The notes under the pieces were generated by a model. That model worked only from the letters and a program-made list of their open reading frames with translations, had not been told where the DNA came from and made no database searches. Shown here piece by piece: positions 32,058 through 42,890 of a DNA stretch of 64,000 nt (the first letter of the stretch is position 1; every line of letters starts with the position of its first letter). Both the position numbers and the translations under genes were made by a program. This DNA comes from Leishmania infantum JPCM5 (Eukaryota; Euglenozoa; Kinetoplastea; Trypanosomatida; Trypanosomatidae), in the NCBI RefSeq assembly GCF_000002875.2, contig NC_009408.2, positions 96,001 through 160,000 of the forward strand, in the 5' to 3' direction.

Positions 32058-35000
32058 ATGCTGAAAGACCAGGATCGCGGCAGACGGGCCAAGAGAAAGC
32101 ACGCACAGGCCTCTTCTTCTTTCGACCGCTGGCGTGAACAAACGCAGCGGCGTGGTGCTGACGCACACGGTAGCGGAGTGGAGTACCACTCTCACATGGA
32201 CGATGGAGGCCACGTCGACCCGCAAAGCATCGGCCGGGCTGCGCTGGGCCACCGCAGCAGCCACGCGCCGCTGCCTTGGTCGCCGTTGCCGTACCCTGTC
32301 CCCCCTCCGGGTCAGCACAGCCGCCTGGAAGAGTTAGAAGGGCTGTTGCTCACGCAAGGACACTACAACCATCTTTTCCCAGCGGCCGCTGTATGCGACG
32401 AGGTGGGCTGTAACGTCATCAGCTTACCGCAGGTGACGCCCTCGAGCCGCACTCTGGATATGCCACCCAGCGATGCGGCATCTTCGTACTCGCACGGCGG
32501 CCTCGCAGACTCGCTCTGCGGTGCCGTGGACGGAATGGCCAAGGATGGCCGCCGCTCTGTCGCGATGGGCGGGTCGTTGTTTCTCAGCACACCCCACCGC
32601 CACACTCAGGAGGTGATGGGCCGCTGTGCGCTGCCGAACGGCGGCACCGATGCGACGGGTGCCATCAGCGCAGCCGAGTTAGAGGCAGAGCGGTATATTG
32701 CGCGTCTCGAGGAAGAGGTGCAGACGCTGATGATGGAGATCTCTGACAAGGATCGCTGCATTGTCTTGATGTCGGCTGCGAAGGATGCGATGGCGGTTCA
32801 GCTGCAGGAGCAGATCACAAGAGGGAGCCTAATCTCGGACGAGAGCGCCACGCGGCAGATGCTGAGCTACAGCTTTATGCGTACGGTGGCGTTCCAGAAG
32901 ACACAAGAGGAGAGTAACCGGGCACTGGAGCTCAACACCCAAATCTCCGTTCTCAAATACGAGCTGAAGCTTGCAGAGACCATGCTAGCGCAGTCGCAGA
33001 GCAGCGTCACCGCCGCGGCATCTCAACACCAACAGCAGCTGTTCAAAGAAAAGAAGGGCGAGGACGAGCTCGCCCGCTCCTTATCCACCACTTTACGGTC
33101 TCTCCTGCAGGACGAGTACGGCCGGCTCGCGCAGCTCGTGTCAGAGATGCCAAGCAAGGTGCAGATGATAATGTCCGCAAGCGGTAGCACGCCGCACGGC
33201 GAGGGCGACAATGCCGCAAAGGATGCGGCGGCACCCCAGCAGCAACGGTTGCACGAATTGCTAGAGTCTCTGCTCGCCCCGTGCGGTGGTGCGGCAGCCT
33301 CGCCGGTCGGCGCAGCATCATCTGCCGCCTGTGCTTTGGCCAGCACCCCATCGCCGTCGCCACCGGCGCTCAAGGACGCGGACTCGTCGCACCTTGTTCG
33401 CCTTGTCTCCCGCGTGTGCCGCCATCACGCTGCCATGACGGATCTCTACTGCGCCGAGGCCGGCCGGAAGGCGGCGTTGGCGCAGTATGAGGGCGACGTT
33501 GTGCGCCTCATCAGTGCCAAGCAAAGCGCGCTTACCTGGGCGGCGCTGTATCAGGAGAAGAAGGATGAGGCCAAGCACCTGCAGGAGACGATAATGAGCC
33601 TGCGGGACGAACTGCGGGCTGCAAGAGGGCAGAGGCAACGAGTCGTCAGCAGCGGCCCGGGCGCGGGTAGCGGGATGGGTAGCGCCATCAGCACGCGGAG
33701 GTACGAGGCGTACGCTGCGCCGTATGTGCCTTCTTCCGCGAAGCTGCGAAGGTCGTCACATGATGCGCCTGAAAGCTCCTCTTTCTCACCGCAGATGAAG
33801 CCTCGACGAGTTGCTGCCATCAAGATGCCGATCGGCGTACTGCGAGAAGAGGCTCGGCGCCTCGGAGCCCTGCCGGCGTCGTACTACCGGCCGCTTGTCA
33901 GGCGCGCATCCCTGTCAATGAGCTCTCTCTCCGCATCAAGCAGTCCGGCGAACGCGGAACGGAAGCTGCGGATTCAAGACCAGAAGCTTGAGGCAAGTGG
34001 CAAGCGCAGTGGCTCTGAGGAGGCGTCTGTGGCGTCTGCTGTTGTCGAAGTGCTCACAGTCGTCGGCAGCTCGAGTCACGCGTGCAGCCCGGCTGTGTCC
34101 GTCCGTCGAGCCGCACCGCGCCAGCTGGAGAGCGGCGGCACGTCGCCGTCGGCACAGTCGCCTCGGGCGGCGCTGATACGCAAAGACAAGGCTCGACGCT
34201 CTGCTGCGCAGTCGCAGTCGCGGGTGCGTGACCCGAGACAGCGCTTAGAGACGACGCGTCAGAAGTGTAGCTCACGAACGGTTGTCTCCAGCTCGTCGTC
34301 CTCGTCATGTAAAAGCGAGGTACTTCCCGCTGCCCGCGCGCTGAAGGTGGCAACGTTGAAGCGCGTCTTCGCAGCGGAGAGGGCGAGTAGCTCGGAGTCC
34401 TCATCCTCGGCCTCCTCCGTATCTGTACTCAGCCACACCAAGCCGCAGAGGGCGGCTGCCAAGCCCACAGCGACGACGGCGAAGCAGCAGCCCCATCCGA
34501 AGGCAGTGCACAACTCCTTTGACGACTCCGACAACGATTCGAGCGAAGCGGGAGCAGCAACGGTGCCAGAGAGCACTTTCGATACGTCGCACCGACTTTC
34601 GACCTCAAAGCTGGCAGCAGCCGGTACGCCTGCCAAGACCGCCGTGTCCAGCAAGACGACCACCTCGGCCGCCGCGGCGTCCAAGAACTCAAAGAAGCGA
34701 CGCGCAAAGGCAGGGAGTGACAATGACGCGTCGTCTGCCAACGTCAGCATGTCGTCGCTCTCATCTGTAGCTGTGAAGACCACATACGGCGGCCTCAGCA
34801 CCTCCGCGCGTACGATCGAAAATAAGGGCACAAGCGCCGCCTCCGCTAAGCCAACTCACATGCGGAGGTCATCCTTTGACGAGGACGACAACGACGACGG
34901 AGCCGAAGACAGCAGCAGCAGCTCCGACAAAACCTTGACCACCCCGGCTCCTGCACCACGCGCCAAGGTCGGCTCGAGCACGGCAAGGGCCTCCACCGCG

Positions 35001-35135
35001 GCAACGAAGCCTTCAGCAGAAAAGCGATCGGTTTCTGCCACCACCAACACTGCCCCTTCCACTTCCAGGTTCGGGGAGGCGGCATCAAAAACATCATGTG
35101 CAAAGCCAGCCAAGCTGACACTTCCCACGTGGTGA
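32058..35135 (+). CDS. Large coiled-coil protein with Ser-rich acidic tail, unknown function
   Basis: A 1025-residue hydrophilic protein. Residues ~1-200 are low-complexity with a His/Pro/Gly bias. A heptad-like coiled coil runs from about 205 to 370 (from ELEAERYIARLEEEVQTLMM), and a shorter one spans about 470-530 (ALYQEKKDEAKHLQETI). The C-terminal ~450 residues are dominated by Ser, Ala, Lys and Thr, with poly-Ser runs. A motif occurs twice: NSFDDSDNDSSEAG (about 819) and SSFDEDDNDDGAED (about 937). These Ser-Asp clusters resemble CK2-type phosphorylation sites. There is no enzyme motif or membrane segment. It is likely a structural or cytoskeleton-associated protein, but that is a guess from composition. 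The start at 32058 (MLKDQDRGRRAKRKH) is preferred over 31866, whose extra 64 residues look like translated leader. Confidence 0.72.
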   Translation: MLKDQDRGRRAKRKHAQASSSFDRWREQTQRRGADAHGSGVEYHSHMDDGGHVDPQSIGRAALGHRSSHAPLPWSPLPYPVPPPGQHSRLEELEGLLLTQGHYNHLFPAAAVCDEVGCNVISLPQVTPSSRTLDMPPSDAASSYSHGGLADSLCGAVDGMAKDGRRSVAMGGSLFLSTPHRHTQEVMGRCALPNGGTDATGAISAAELEAERYIARLEEEVQTLMMEISDKDRCIVLMSAAKDAMAVQLQEQITRGSLISDESATRQMLSYSFMRTVAFQKTQEESNRALELNTQISVLKYELKLAETMLAQSQSSVTAAASQHQQQLFKEKKGEDELARSLSTTLRSLLQDEYGRLAQLVSEMPSKVQMIMSASGSTPHGEGDNAAKDAAAPQQQRLHELLESLLAPCGGAAASPVGAASSAACALASTPSPSPPALKDADSSHLVRLVSRVCRHHAAMTDLYCAEAGRKAALAQYEGDVVRLISAKQSALTWAALYQEKKDEAKHLQETIMSLRDELRAARGQRQRVVSSGPGAGSGMGSAISTRRYEAYAAPYVPSSAKLRRSSHDAPESSSFSPQMKPRRVAAIKMPIGVLREEARRLGALPASYYRPLVRRASLSMSSLSASSSPANAERKLRIQDQKLEASGKRSGSEEASVASAVVEVLTVVGSSSHACSPAVSVRRAAPRQLESGGTSPSAQSPRAALIRKDKARRSAAQSQSRVRDPRQRLETTRQKCSSRTVVSSSSSSSCKSEVLPAARALKVATLKRVFAAERASSSESSSSASSVSVLSHTKPQRAAAKPTATTAKQQPHPKAVHNSFDDSDNDSSEAGAATVPESTFDTSHRLSTSKLAAAGTPAKTAVSSKTTTSAAAASKNSKKRRAKAGSDNDASSANVSMSSLSSVAVKTTYGGLSTSARTIENKGTSAASAKPTHMRRSSFDEDDNDDGAEDSSSSSDKTLTTPAPAPRAKVGSSTARASTAATKPSAEKRSVSATTNTAPSTSRFGEAASKTSCAKPAKLTLPTW

Positions 35136-36469
35136 GTCCAATGAAGATGCGGGTGGTGGTGGTGCTGCTGCTGCTGCCGCTGGAAAAGGGAAGGACGGGG
35201 GGAGGGAGGGGGCGCAAGACGTCAGAGAGGGTTGCCAGCGTAAGCGTATACGTTTGCCTGCCAAACTTGTCGGAAAAGAGCAAGCGAGGAAGCGGGCGCC
35301 GCCCTTTCGCACGTGGATCAGCTCCACTATCACTCGAAGCAGGCCAGGGTTTACACCGCTCGAACGCACTACGACGTATGGCAACCACTTGCGCGTGACA
35401 CCTTAGATTGGAGGAGGACGGAGTGGTTGGTGCTGGGCTAGGGGAGGGGTGGCGCGCGCAATACACAGCGAGAAGCAGAATGAGCGGCGGGCATCTTCTG
35501 CTGGTGTGTGCATGTTTCTCATGATAGATTACCGCACCTGCGTGCTGCATCCCCCTTCCCCTACAGCGGTCGTTCACGTGCCTAGACTATGTGGTGGTGC
35601 CGGCGTGACTGTGGCTGTGGATGGAGAAGGATATGCATGTTCGTCTCCTTGTACCGAGAAGAGAGGGGGTCGAGGAGAGGGGGGGTGGATTCAATGACGT
35701 GCACTACTGGGAGATGGTGCTCTTGCGGCCAGACGGGAGAGAACGAAAAGCCTCTGCCGCCTCCATCGCGGCTGTGCGTAACTGTGAAAAACTTTCTTCT
35801 GTTGCTGCTGTGTGTTTACTTGTTTTTGAGTCTGTGTCGCTCGCCTTCTCTCTGCTGGCCTCGTGCGCGCGCTTATCGCTGCTTGGCGGTTGCTCGACTA
35901 TAAAGAATGCAGCGCATCACCGCACGTTCCTCGCCTCCTCTATGCACACCTATGTATCTATGCGTGTGTCTGTGTAGATGCACGTGGTTGTGGATTTATG
36001 CACCGTTTCCGTTGGTGCGTCTACACATGTCAACCTGTCTTGCTTTAGATGTTGATGTGGCGTGTCGCTGGCTAGGTGTGCATGTGTGTGACGCTCATCA
36101 GCTGCACAGCATCGCCCGCCCCTCTTCCATCCTTAGAAATATCGTCTCGGTGCTTGATCTTCTCTCCGCCGATCCTTTTCGTCGTCGGGCCAGGGAGGGG
36201 GAGGGAGAGGGTTCTTTGATGCCGCTTGTTAGTTCGCTGTGCTCTTCGACGGGCCTCATCCGCGCATTACACGCTGCTGACTTCCGAATTATGTGGATGC
36301 CTAACTCGCTTGCACACGGTTAGACGTCTACATCTCATGGCATCTGTCCCTCTCTTCTGTTGCCTTTCTCGTCTTTTCAAGCCCCGGCTGTTGCATGGCC
36401 TGCGTGTGGAGAAGCGTGCGAGCGCAACTTTGAAAAGCGAAGAACACAACCCCTCGTGGTGGGGGACAC
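35136..36469. other. Intergenic region
   Basis: UTR-like sequence, no gene seen. Confidence 0.55.
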
Positions 36470-36949
36470 ATCTCAGTGCGTGGCATTCTCAGTGTCCAGT
36501 GCCCCACTCACACTGTCTGCGGAGAAGCCAGGCAAGCCCCCTACCGATGCTGAGCGACTTCTGGTGGCAAAAGCCTCATCCGCCTACGGGGCAGGGGGAG
36601 GTGAGTGCGATGTTGTATCGCTGCTGATGCGCGCGGTCAGGTCCTGTAGAGGGGGGAGGGGGCGGTGCTGCGTCGGAGCGTCCTGCTACAGCGCACACGC
36701 TGGTGCCATCTGTGTGTTGGGCACTGCGTGTGCGTGACTCGAGCCTATCTCGCCTGGACCTCACCGCCCATTGGTGGGGAGGCCGAGTGTCATCCCGAGG
36801 AACATAGCAGGCGGCCGCCTGCGGACCGGGTATGGGGGTGGGTAGGCCTTGAGGCAGGGGCCGTGCTCCGGTGACTGAGCTGGCGCACATTGCTGTAGCA
36901 CGTGTGTGTGTGTGTACTGCTGCCTCGCGCGACGCCGGTGATGGGTGGT
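36470..36949 (+). repeat. Dispersed repeat B, long-3' form, copy 2
   Basis: Near-identical to 23855-24330 apart from a few substitutions and a longer TG tract, same orientation. Located between the coiled-coil gene and the next membrane protein gene. Confidence 0.88.
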
Positions 36950-37511
36950 GGAGTGATGAGGGGGAGATGCAGCACATAGTAGATGGCCGAATAGACACGT
37001 TGACAAGAAACCCAACGCAGGACGCGAGAAGCGTCAAAAGACGAAGCACCCGAGGCTGCGCAACACTGTGCAGCGACGGGACGTGTCTCAGGAGCGGGGT
37101 GGAAGCGCTGGGGCGGCCAAAAGGGGCCATTGTGTACGTGCACTTGTACCCTCGACGCACACACACACACGCGCGAAAACGCATCACGCGTTTGGGAGGT
37201 TTTGCTGGGAGCGCATGCATCTTCTCTCCCTCTTTTCGCCACCGTGTCGACAGCCCCTCCTTTCTCCGTCCCGCCTTTCCGTTTCGTCTCCACTTCCCTT
37301 GCTTCCAGGTTGCCGGCCTCCCATCAAGGGCGCACCTGCTGCTCTTCAGTCTCCTTGGCACAGTGTGGAGCTGTTGCCCGCGAATTAACAAAGAACACTC
37401 GAGAATCGCCGCGTAACGATCGCAGCGAGGGCACCGCCACGTGTGTTGTAGTCTATTACACAGATAAGCACAAGTGTTAGAACCCCTCCCCTCTCCCCTG
37501 CTGTCGCGAGG
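36950..37511. other. Leader region of the following gene
   Basis: A CT-rich tract at about 37215-37330 gives a plausible trans-splice region. Nothing coding. Confidence 0.5.
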
Positions 37512-39389
37512 ATGGACCCTGCATCAAGGGTAAGTGTTATGAACGTGACGGTGCTTACCTGCATTTTGGTCCTTTACATTGCACACGACGCAGGCTTCCG
37601 CTTCTGGATGACGCGCAGCGATACTGTCCCACTCACAGCAGCCCTCGTGCACGACACTAAGGTACTGCAACAGTACGGCGACGTAGGTTTGGCCTATGAT
37701 GCCGCCATCGGACACGTGCGGACCCCTCCTCTCCAACTTTACTCCATCAATGCTGAGCGCTTCGCCGCCAACTACACTGCACCGATGAGGGCCGCCGCTG
37801 CCGAGACCGCTAGCCAAAACGATGCGCCACGCCCCAGCTCCGCACCGTCTGCCACCGACAACACCTTTTCCGATGCACTTCCAATGGCAGCGGTGGTGGT
37901 GGAGAGCACGTGGCTCACCCCTGACCAGGACGCTGTCTCCTCCGTGTACGCGCAGCGGCTGCTGGAAGGGTACCGTTACGCTCTGCTCAGCGGCGCACCG
38001 TGGCTACTGCTCTCCGGTTCTGCAGCGGAGGCGTCAGTGGGACTGCAGTTTCTGCGGCTCCTGCCCAACCCAGCCGAGAGGATCTTCCCGGACTCTGTGC
38101 TAGAGCGGTGGCCTCTGCCGCTCGTCACCGCGGCACTGCAGCTGCGCGAATCAATGGCACCGTATGAGACTCTTGGAGCGTGGGTGCACGGCGCGGGCAC
38201 GAGACCGCTCAACTCCTTCCCCGCCTCCTCGATGACTTCACGAGCGAGCCAACGGCAGGATGCTCATCAAAGCCCGGTGCCGGGTCAGGCGTCTCTGCAG
38301 TCGTCCCTCAGCCAGCTGCTCTCGGCCTACTCCTTGGCAGTGACAAGCGCGGGCCATGTACGCCCAGCCTCGCTCATCCTGGGTGCGGAGTGGATGCGGC
38401 GCGTGGATGCCCAGCACCGGAGCAGCAGCTCCGCCACCAACGTTAACGGTGCCACGAGAGCTGCGGCCGACGGCCACGCGGCGCCTGAGCAACCACGCGT
38501 GACGGTGTACGCGACAAAGCCTGACGCCGACGATGGCGACGATGATCTGAAAATCGAAAAGAACGAGGACGGAGGTGCCGCCAAGGACGCGGCCAGCGCT
38601 CCGTGGGAGCAGCCGCGGGTGCTAGAGCTTCACGTGAACAACACTTCCACAGCGGTGCACGTGACTGTGCCTGGCATGGTGATGATCAGCGACGCGAACG
38701 CCAACAAGCGTGCTCAGCACGTGGCGAGGGCAGTTCAGCAGCTGGTGGAACTGACACTTGTGCACCGCTATGCCGCTCGCAGCTCCAGCAGCTCCAGTGC
38801 GCCAATGGACGCAGAGAGGGAGGTGGGGTGGTGGTGGTGGCTCGGTAGGCCCTACGGCGTGACGGTCATCGCTGGCAGGTGGGAACAGCAGCGTGTCAAG
38901 CTTCTCTACATGAAGGCCTTCCGTGAGGCCGTGGCTGACTCGCAGGAAGGGCTGCGAAAAGCAGTGCAGCTGCTCCATCAATCTCGCTGTCAGTTTGAAA
39001 GACCTCTGCTGCCGCTGCCATGCCACGGCGTTCGCGGTCCACAACTCCCACCGTCAGCGCTGCCTTTCAGCACCGCGGTGCCGGCACGCTCGCGCATCTT
39101 CGTGCTGCCCCCGCCATATGAGGATCTGCAGAGCGTCCAGCCGAAGCCGGAGTGGCTCAACTACACAGGTGAGCTGCCCGCGTCCATCAACGCAGAGGCG
39201 TCGCGTGTGGCGAAGCTGCTGGGTCGCGTGAGTTTCTTCCTGTACTTGAACTACCGCCGGTGGATGGACTGGTTTCTGGCGTCGCTGCCGGTGGGGTCTT
39301 ACCAGGATCACTTTGTGCTCATATCGGTGCTGATGTCCGACTTCGCCGAGCACCGCATCAGCTGGATGGATGTGCTACACCTCCGCTAA
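37512..39389 (+). CDS. Membrane-anchored lumenal protein, unknown; possible GPI transamidase subunit (PIG-S/TTA1-like)
   Basis: A 625-residue protein with one N-terminal hydrophobic segment (about residues 9-25, VTVLTCILVLYIAHDAG) acting as signal anchor. A long domain with potential N-glycosylation sites (NYTA, NNTS, NYTG) follows, so most of it is probably lumenal. An acidic low-complexity stretch (about 338-355) interrupts it. The near-C-terminal region (VAKLLGRVSFFLYLNYRRWMDWFLASLP) is weakly amphipathic. The short arrangement of a helix, then RFWMTRSDTVPL, recalls the start of PIG-S/Gpi17, whose counterpart in trypanosomes is called TTA1, but similarity is too slight to assert. The genuine observation is a type II-like secretory-pathway protein in a region with PIG-O and sugar transporters. 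Met at 37539 is an alternative start. Confidence 0.7.
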   Translation: MDPASRVSVMNVTVLTCILVLYIAHDAGFRFWMTRSDTVPLTAALVHDTKVLQQYGDVGLAYDAAIGHVRTPPLQLYSINAERFAANYTAPMRAAAAETASQNDAPRPSSAPSATDNTFSDALPMAAVVVESTWLTPDQDAVSSVYAQRLLEGYRYALLSGAPWLLLSGSAAEASVGLQFLRLLPNPAERIFPDSVLERWPLPLVTAALQLRESMAPYETLGAWVHGAGTRPLNSFPASSMTSRASQRQDAHQSPVPGQASLQSSLSQLLSAYSLAVTSAGHVRPASLILGAEWMRRVDAQHRSSSSATNVNGATRAAADGHAAPEQPRVTVYATKPDADDGDDDLKIEKNEDGGAAKDAASAPWEQPRVLELHVNNTSTAVHVTVPGMVMISDANANKRAQHVARAVQQLVELTLVHRYAARSSSSSSAPMDAEREVGWWWWLGRPYGVTVIAGRWEQQRVKLLYMKAFREAVADSQEGLRKAVQLLHQSRCQFERPLLPLPCHGVRGPQLPPSALPFSTAVPARSRIFVLPPPYEDLQSVQPKPEWLNYTGELPASINAEASRVAKLLGRVSFFLYLNYRRWMDWFLASLPVGSYQDHFVLISVLMSDFAEHRISWMDVLHLR

Positions 39390-40720
39390 GGCGGAGGACG
39401 AGGGGCGAGGAAGGTAGGTTAGAGACCTCGTCTGCCTTCTCATCCTGCGCCGTATAACGTGGCGGTGTGAGGTAGCCTGTGTGCATGCCTGTTTAGGTGT
39501 GTCTTGGCAGCACTGTAGCTGCTGAGTGCGTGGGCGACTTCTCAGATGATGGGCTGCTTCATCAAATAACGGCAAGGAAAGGGTGGACTCAAGCGAATAG
39601 ATGGTGCTTCGCTCCCATACCGCGCATGTATGCGTGCGCCGGTGGAGGACAGGGCGTTGTTCGTTTAACGGACCCCATCCTTTGCATGGGGAAGGGTGGG
39701 GGGGTTGAGGAAGGAGGGTCTCCTTATGCTGCGCAGACAGACACCGATGTGCTCATGGGGGAGCCCCCGCCTCTCCTCCCCATCGTTCAGTGTAACTTCA
39801 TGGCCAGTGAAACGAGTGCAGGGGTGCGCATGTTGGCGGTGGAAGAAATGGAAGGATGAAGGCGGTATTTTAACCGTCTGCTGACCAGGTGCAGCGCGTG
39901 TGTGCGCCTCTCTCAACTTCCGTCAGCACGCGCCCCCTCATTGAGGGCCGTCGCTCTCCGCGGCCTCTGATCACCAAATGACCTGCTTCCTCTGTCTCCG
40001 CCTCTCCCCACCTACCCACCCCCACCATCCTCCCTCGGCAACTCGTCCATTCGACGCATACATATATATATATGCACACGAGCACCTCCTTACCTCTTCC
40101 GCGTTGATGCACACCCGCAACTGTTGTCCATCACACGCGCGTGCGCGGCGGTGATAGTTGCGGTACTGTGTTACGTGTGGCCACACGCACTTTCATCGGC
40201 ACAAACGCTTACAAGCGCCCCCACGCCGGTCTTCGGTCGCTGATCTCTCTCCCGCACCACCACCCCATCCTACGTAAGCCCTCTGTGCGGTAGAGAAAGC
40301 GTGCGCCTGCGTGTGTGCTCCTTCCGCTGTGTGCCACGCCCCACCTCCACCACGCCCTTGTATCATTCCTCGCCTGAATCTCTCTCGCCGCTCTCTGGCC
40401 GACGCAGTGCTGAAGAAGAGCGCCGTCCTTTGCCGTTGCGTCTTGGCTTCCGTGCCTCGCCATACACTCACGCACACACACACACACACACACGACGACA
40501 GCATCGCACAGGCAGAGAACCACGCGGGCACGCACAGGGAGGGATAGCGACACCAGAGGAGCAGCGCAGAGAGGCACATACGCAGTCAGGTCAACGCGCA
40601 GGCACACGCAAGGAGGAGCTGCAGCGTCCCCCGCTGCCCCTTCGGTGTCCCAGAAGTCTGTTTCTCGTCGGCGCTCCACCACAGCGCACCTGCCTTCCCT
40701 CAGTGAAGCAGCGACGGAAT
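39390..40720. other. Intergenic region
   Basis: No gene supported. There is an AT run near 40060-40075 and a (CA) run at about 40475-40492. A pyrimidine-rich region near 40320-40400 may serve the SET-domain gene. Confidence 0.55.
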
Positions 40721-42709
40721 ATGGAGGCGGCGTTGACGGAGCTCAAGAACGAGGGCAACGCGCAGTTTGCGTCCGGCAACGCCAGGGGCGCGATTGAGAC
40801 CTACAAGAAAGGCATTCACCTCATCGAAGCCGATGCAGGTCAGCAGCAGCAGCAGCAGGATTTCAAGGCCGTGGGAGTGTCGGCCACGTCCTTGACGACA
40901 TCTGAGGAGGCGCGGAGATTACACGTGCTGCTATACTCGAACATGTCGAACGCGTACTTAAGCCTGTGTGATTTCCGCGAGAGCTGGGAGATGGCTGCAG
41001 CGGCGACGAGACTCGACCCGCATGCTTGGAAGCCGTGGATGCGCTTTATCGAGGCTCGCCGTCGCGGCGGCTTCCCGTTCGACGCCCTTGTGCACTCGTT
41101 GCAATACTTGCGGCCACTCCTGCGCGCGGAACGGGAGCAGAGGCGCATGACGGCGGCCGAAGCGATAGCGACTCTTGACGCCATCGAGGCTCCGCTGTGT
41201 GATGAGTTGGGACTGCTCCGCCTCTCACCGGACATCGAGCTCGTCGAGTACGCTGGCGGCGTGGCGCTGATCAGCCGCCGCCAGTTCCAGCCGAAGGATG
41301 TGATCTTTGTCGAGCACAAGTACACCAGGATCAACTTCGAGGAAAGCGAGATGAGCACGCAGTCTGACCTCACCACGGAGTCGATTGTGGGGTACTTCGC
41401 AGAGCGCCTGCGTCCTGAGCAGGCTGTGGCGAGTAAGCGTTGGTGCGACTTCAAGAAAGATTTCACAGGTGCATGGCCGCGCAGCGACGACGACGTCGAC
41501 GTCGACACCCGCGAGACCATAAGCAGCCACCTACGCACCCGCTTCCCCGACGTTGCCGAGGACGACTTCCGTGAGCTGCTCAGCACCGCTCTCATGTGTC
41601 GCTTCAACTGCTTCCACTCGGGGTTCTTCCGCACCTGCGCCCTGGCGAACCACAGCTGCCACGCCAACATCGCCATGAAGTATAGCAGCGTGGAGGAGAC
41701 GGTCAAAATGATCGCTGTCGACATCATCCAGCCCGGTGAGCTCATGAATGTGAAGTACCTCAGCGACGCACACTTCCTGCTTGGCGTAGGCAAGCGCCGA
41801 GAGCTTCTGCGCTCCTGGCTCTTCTGGTGCCAGTGCGACCGTTGCGTGCGAGATAGCCAGGCCACGGCACTCTCGGAGTTCGTTGAGTGTTCTGCTTGCG
41901 GTGCCTTTTCGCACTCCGCCCTGATGGGCTTCAACCCTGCCTCTGATCCGCTGCTCCAGGCTACGGAAGCATGTTGCGCGTGCAGCGCGGACATGGTGTG
42001 GCCACCAGAGCAGCGTGACCTCCTCCAGAAGGAGCTCATGCACACGTTCACAAGCAGCACATCTTACTACACCCCCACCGAGCTCGCTGAGTGGATGCAC
42101 ACGCAGCTCGAGATGACGGAGAGGTTGCGGCTGCACCCTGAGCACTGGATCTACCGCGCCCTCTTCTACTTTTTCGCTGTGGCGCTAACCGCAATGGTCG
42201 ATCGCGTCAGCGCGGGGCTGAGCGAGCCGCGTATCTCGCAGTTCGTGGTGGACGAGATGAAGCACCTTTTCGGGGCCTGTGGCCTGCAGACATACTACCT
42301 TCCCCGCTGCGCTGCCGCGCGCGCGAAAGCCGGCGCGGCGAAGCACATGGCTGGCGTGGTGGCAGTGGACGAAGTTGTGTGCACCAGCAGCGACAGCGGC
42401 GGCGGCTGCGAGTTTCTCAAGAGCCTTATCATTCTCTGGGAACTGCTGGTGCCCTTCTACCCTGTGAACGAGATGTGGTCCGTCAACGACGCCATCTGCA
42501 AGTTGGTGCTGCTGCACTTGGTGTACCCTACACCAGCGCCGTCCCTGGCCCCGTCGCTGGCGCTGAGGCTGCTCCAGCGGCACGGTAGTTATGTCGGGGA
42601 CGTCAACGCTGCAAAGTGGCTCCACAGCTATAGCGTGCACCGGACCACCTTCAATGCAAAGGAGCCGCTGCCGTTAACGAAGGTGAAGAAAGCCTTCAAG
42701 GGTGGATGA
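40721..42709 (+). CDS. TPR-SET domain protein, SMYD-like lysine methyltransferase candidate
   Basis: A 662-residue protein. The N-terminus has tetratricopeptide-like helices (ALTELKNEGNAQFASGNARGAIETYKKGI, about 3-32, and further helices to ~150). A split SET domain follows, beginning near GGVALISRRQFQPKDVIFVEH (about 180). It includes NHSCHANIAM (about 310), the SAM-binding/catalytic knot motif, and VDIIQPGELMNVKYL. Post-SET cysteines are WCQCDRC (370-375), with more Cys pairs in VECSACG and ACCACSADM, likely zinc ligands. No MYND-type zinc finger is visible where animal SMYD proteins carry it. Such enzymes transfer methyl groups from SAM to protein lysines. The target is unknown. A poly-Gln run lies near residue 44. 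The start at 40721 follows the splice-like region, and the longer frame from 40301 is not favoured. Confidence 0.85.
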   Translation: MEAALTELKNEGNAQFASGNARGAIETYKKGIHLIEADAGQQQQQQDFKAVGVSATSLTTSEEARRLHVLLYSNMSNAYLSLCDFRESWEMAAAATRLDPHAWKPWMRFIEARRRGGFPFDALVHSLQYLRPLLRAEREQRRMTAAEAIATLDAIEAPLCDELGLLRLSPDIELVEYAGGVALISRRQFQPKDVIFVEHKYTRINFEESEMSTQSDLTTESIVGYFAERLRPEQAVASKRWCDFKKDFTGAWPRSDDDVDVDTRETISSHLRTRFPDVAEDDFRELLSTALMCRFNCFHSGFFRTCALANHSCHANIAMKYSSVEETVKMIAVDIIQPGELMNVKYLSDAHFLLGVGKRRELLRSWLFWCQCDRCVRDSQATALSEFVECSACGAFSHSALMGFNPASDPLLQATEACCACSADMVWPPEQRDLLQKELMHTFTSSTSYYTPTELAEWMHTQLEMTERLRLHPEHWIYRALFYFFAVALTAMVDRVSAGLSEPRISQFVVDEMKHLFGACGLQTYYLPRCAAARAKAGAAKHMAGVVAVDEVVCTSSDSGGGCEFLKSLIILWELLVPFYPVNEMWSVNDAICKLVLLHLVYPTPAPSLAPSLALRLLQRHGSYVGDVNAAKWLHSYSVHRTTFNAKEPLPLTKVKKAFKGG

Positions 42710-42890
42710 CTGCGGACCGTTAACCTGTCCACGTGCGCTGCAGCATGCGCGCGCACACACGCGGGCGGGGGAGCGATATCTGGTAATGAGGGCAAACGGC
42801 GTGATTACAGCCTTCGCCTCCCTGGTGCGTCTGCGTCTTTGCGCCGGTGCATGCAGCCTGCACATACATGGATGTAGATCTGTGTGTGTG
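42710..42890. other. Proximal 3' UTR of SET gene
   Basis: Short non-coding stretch before repeat B. Confidence 0.5.
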
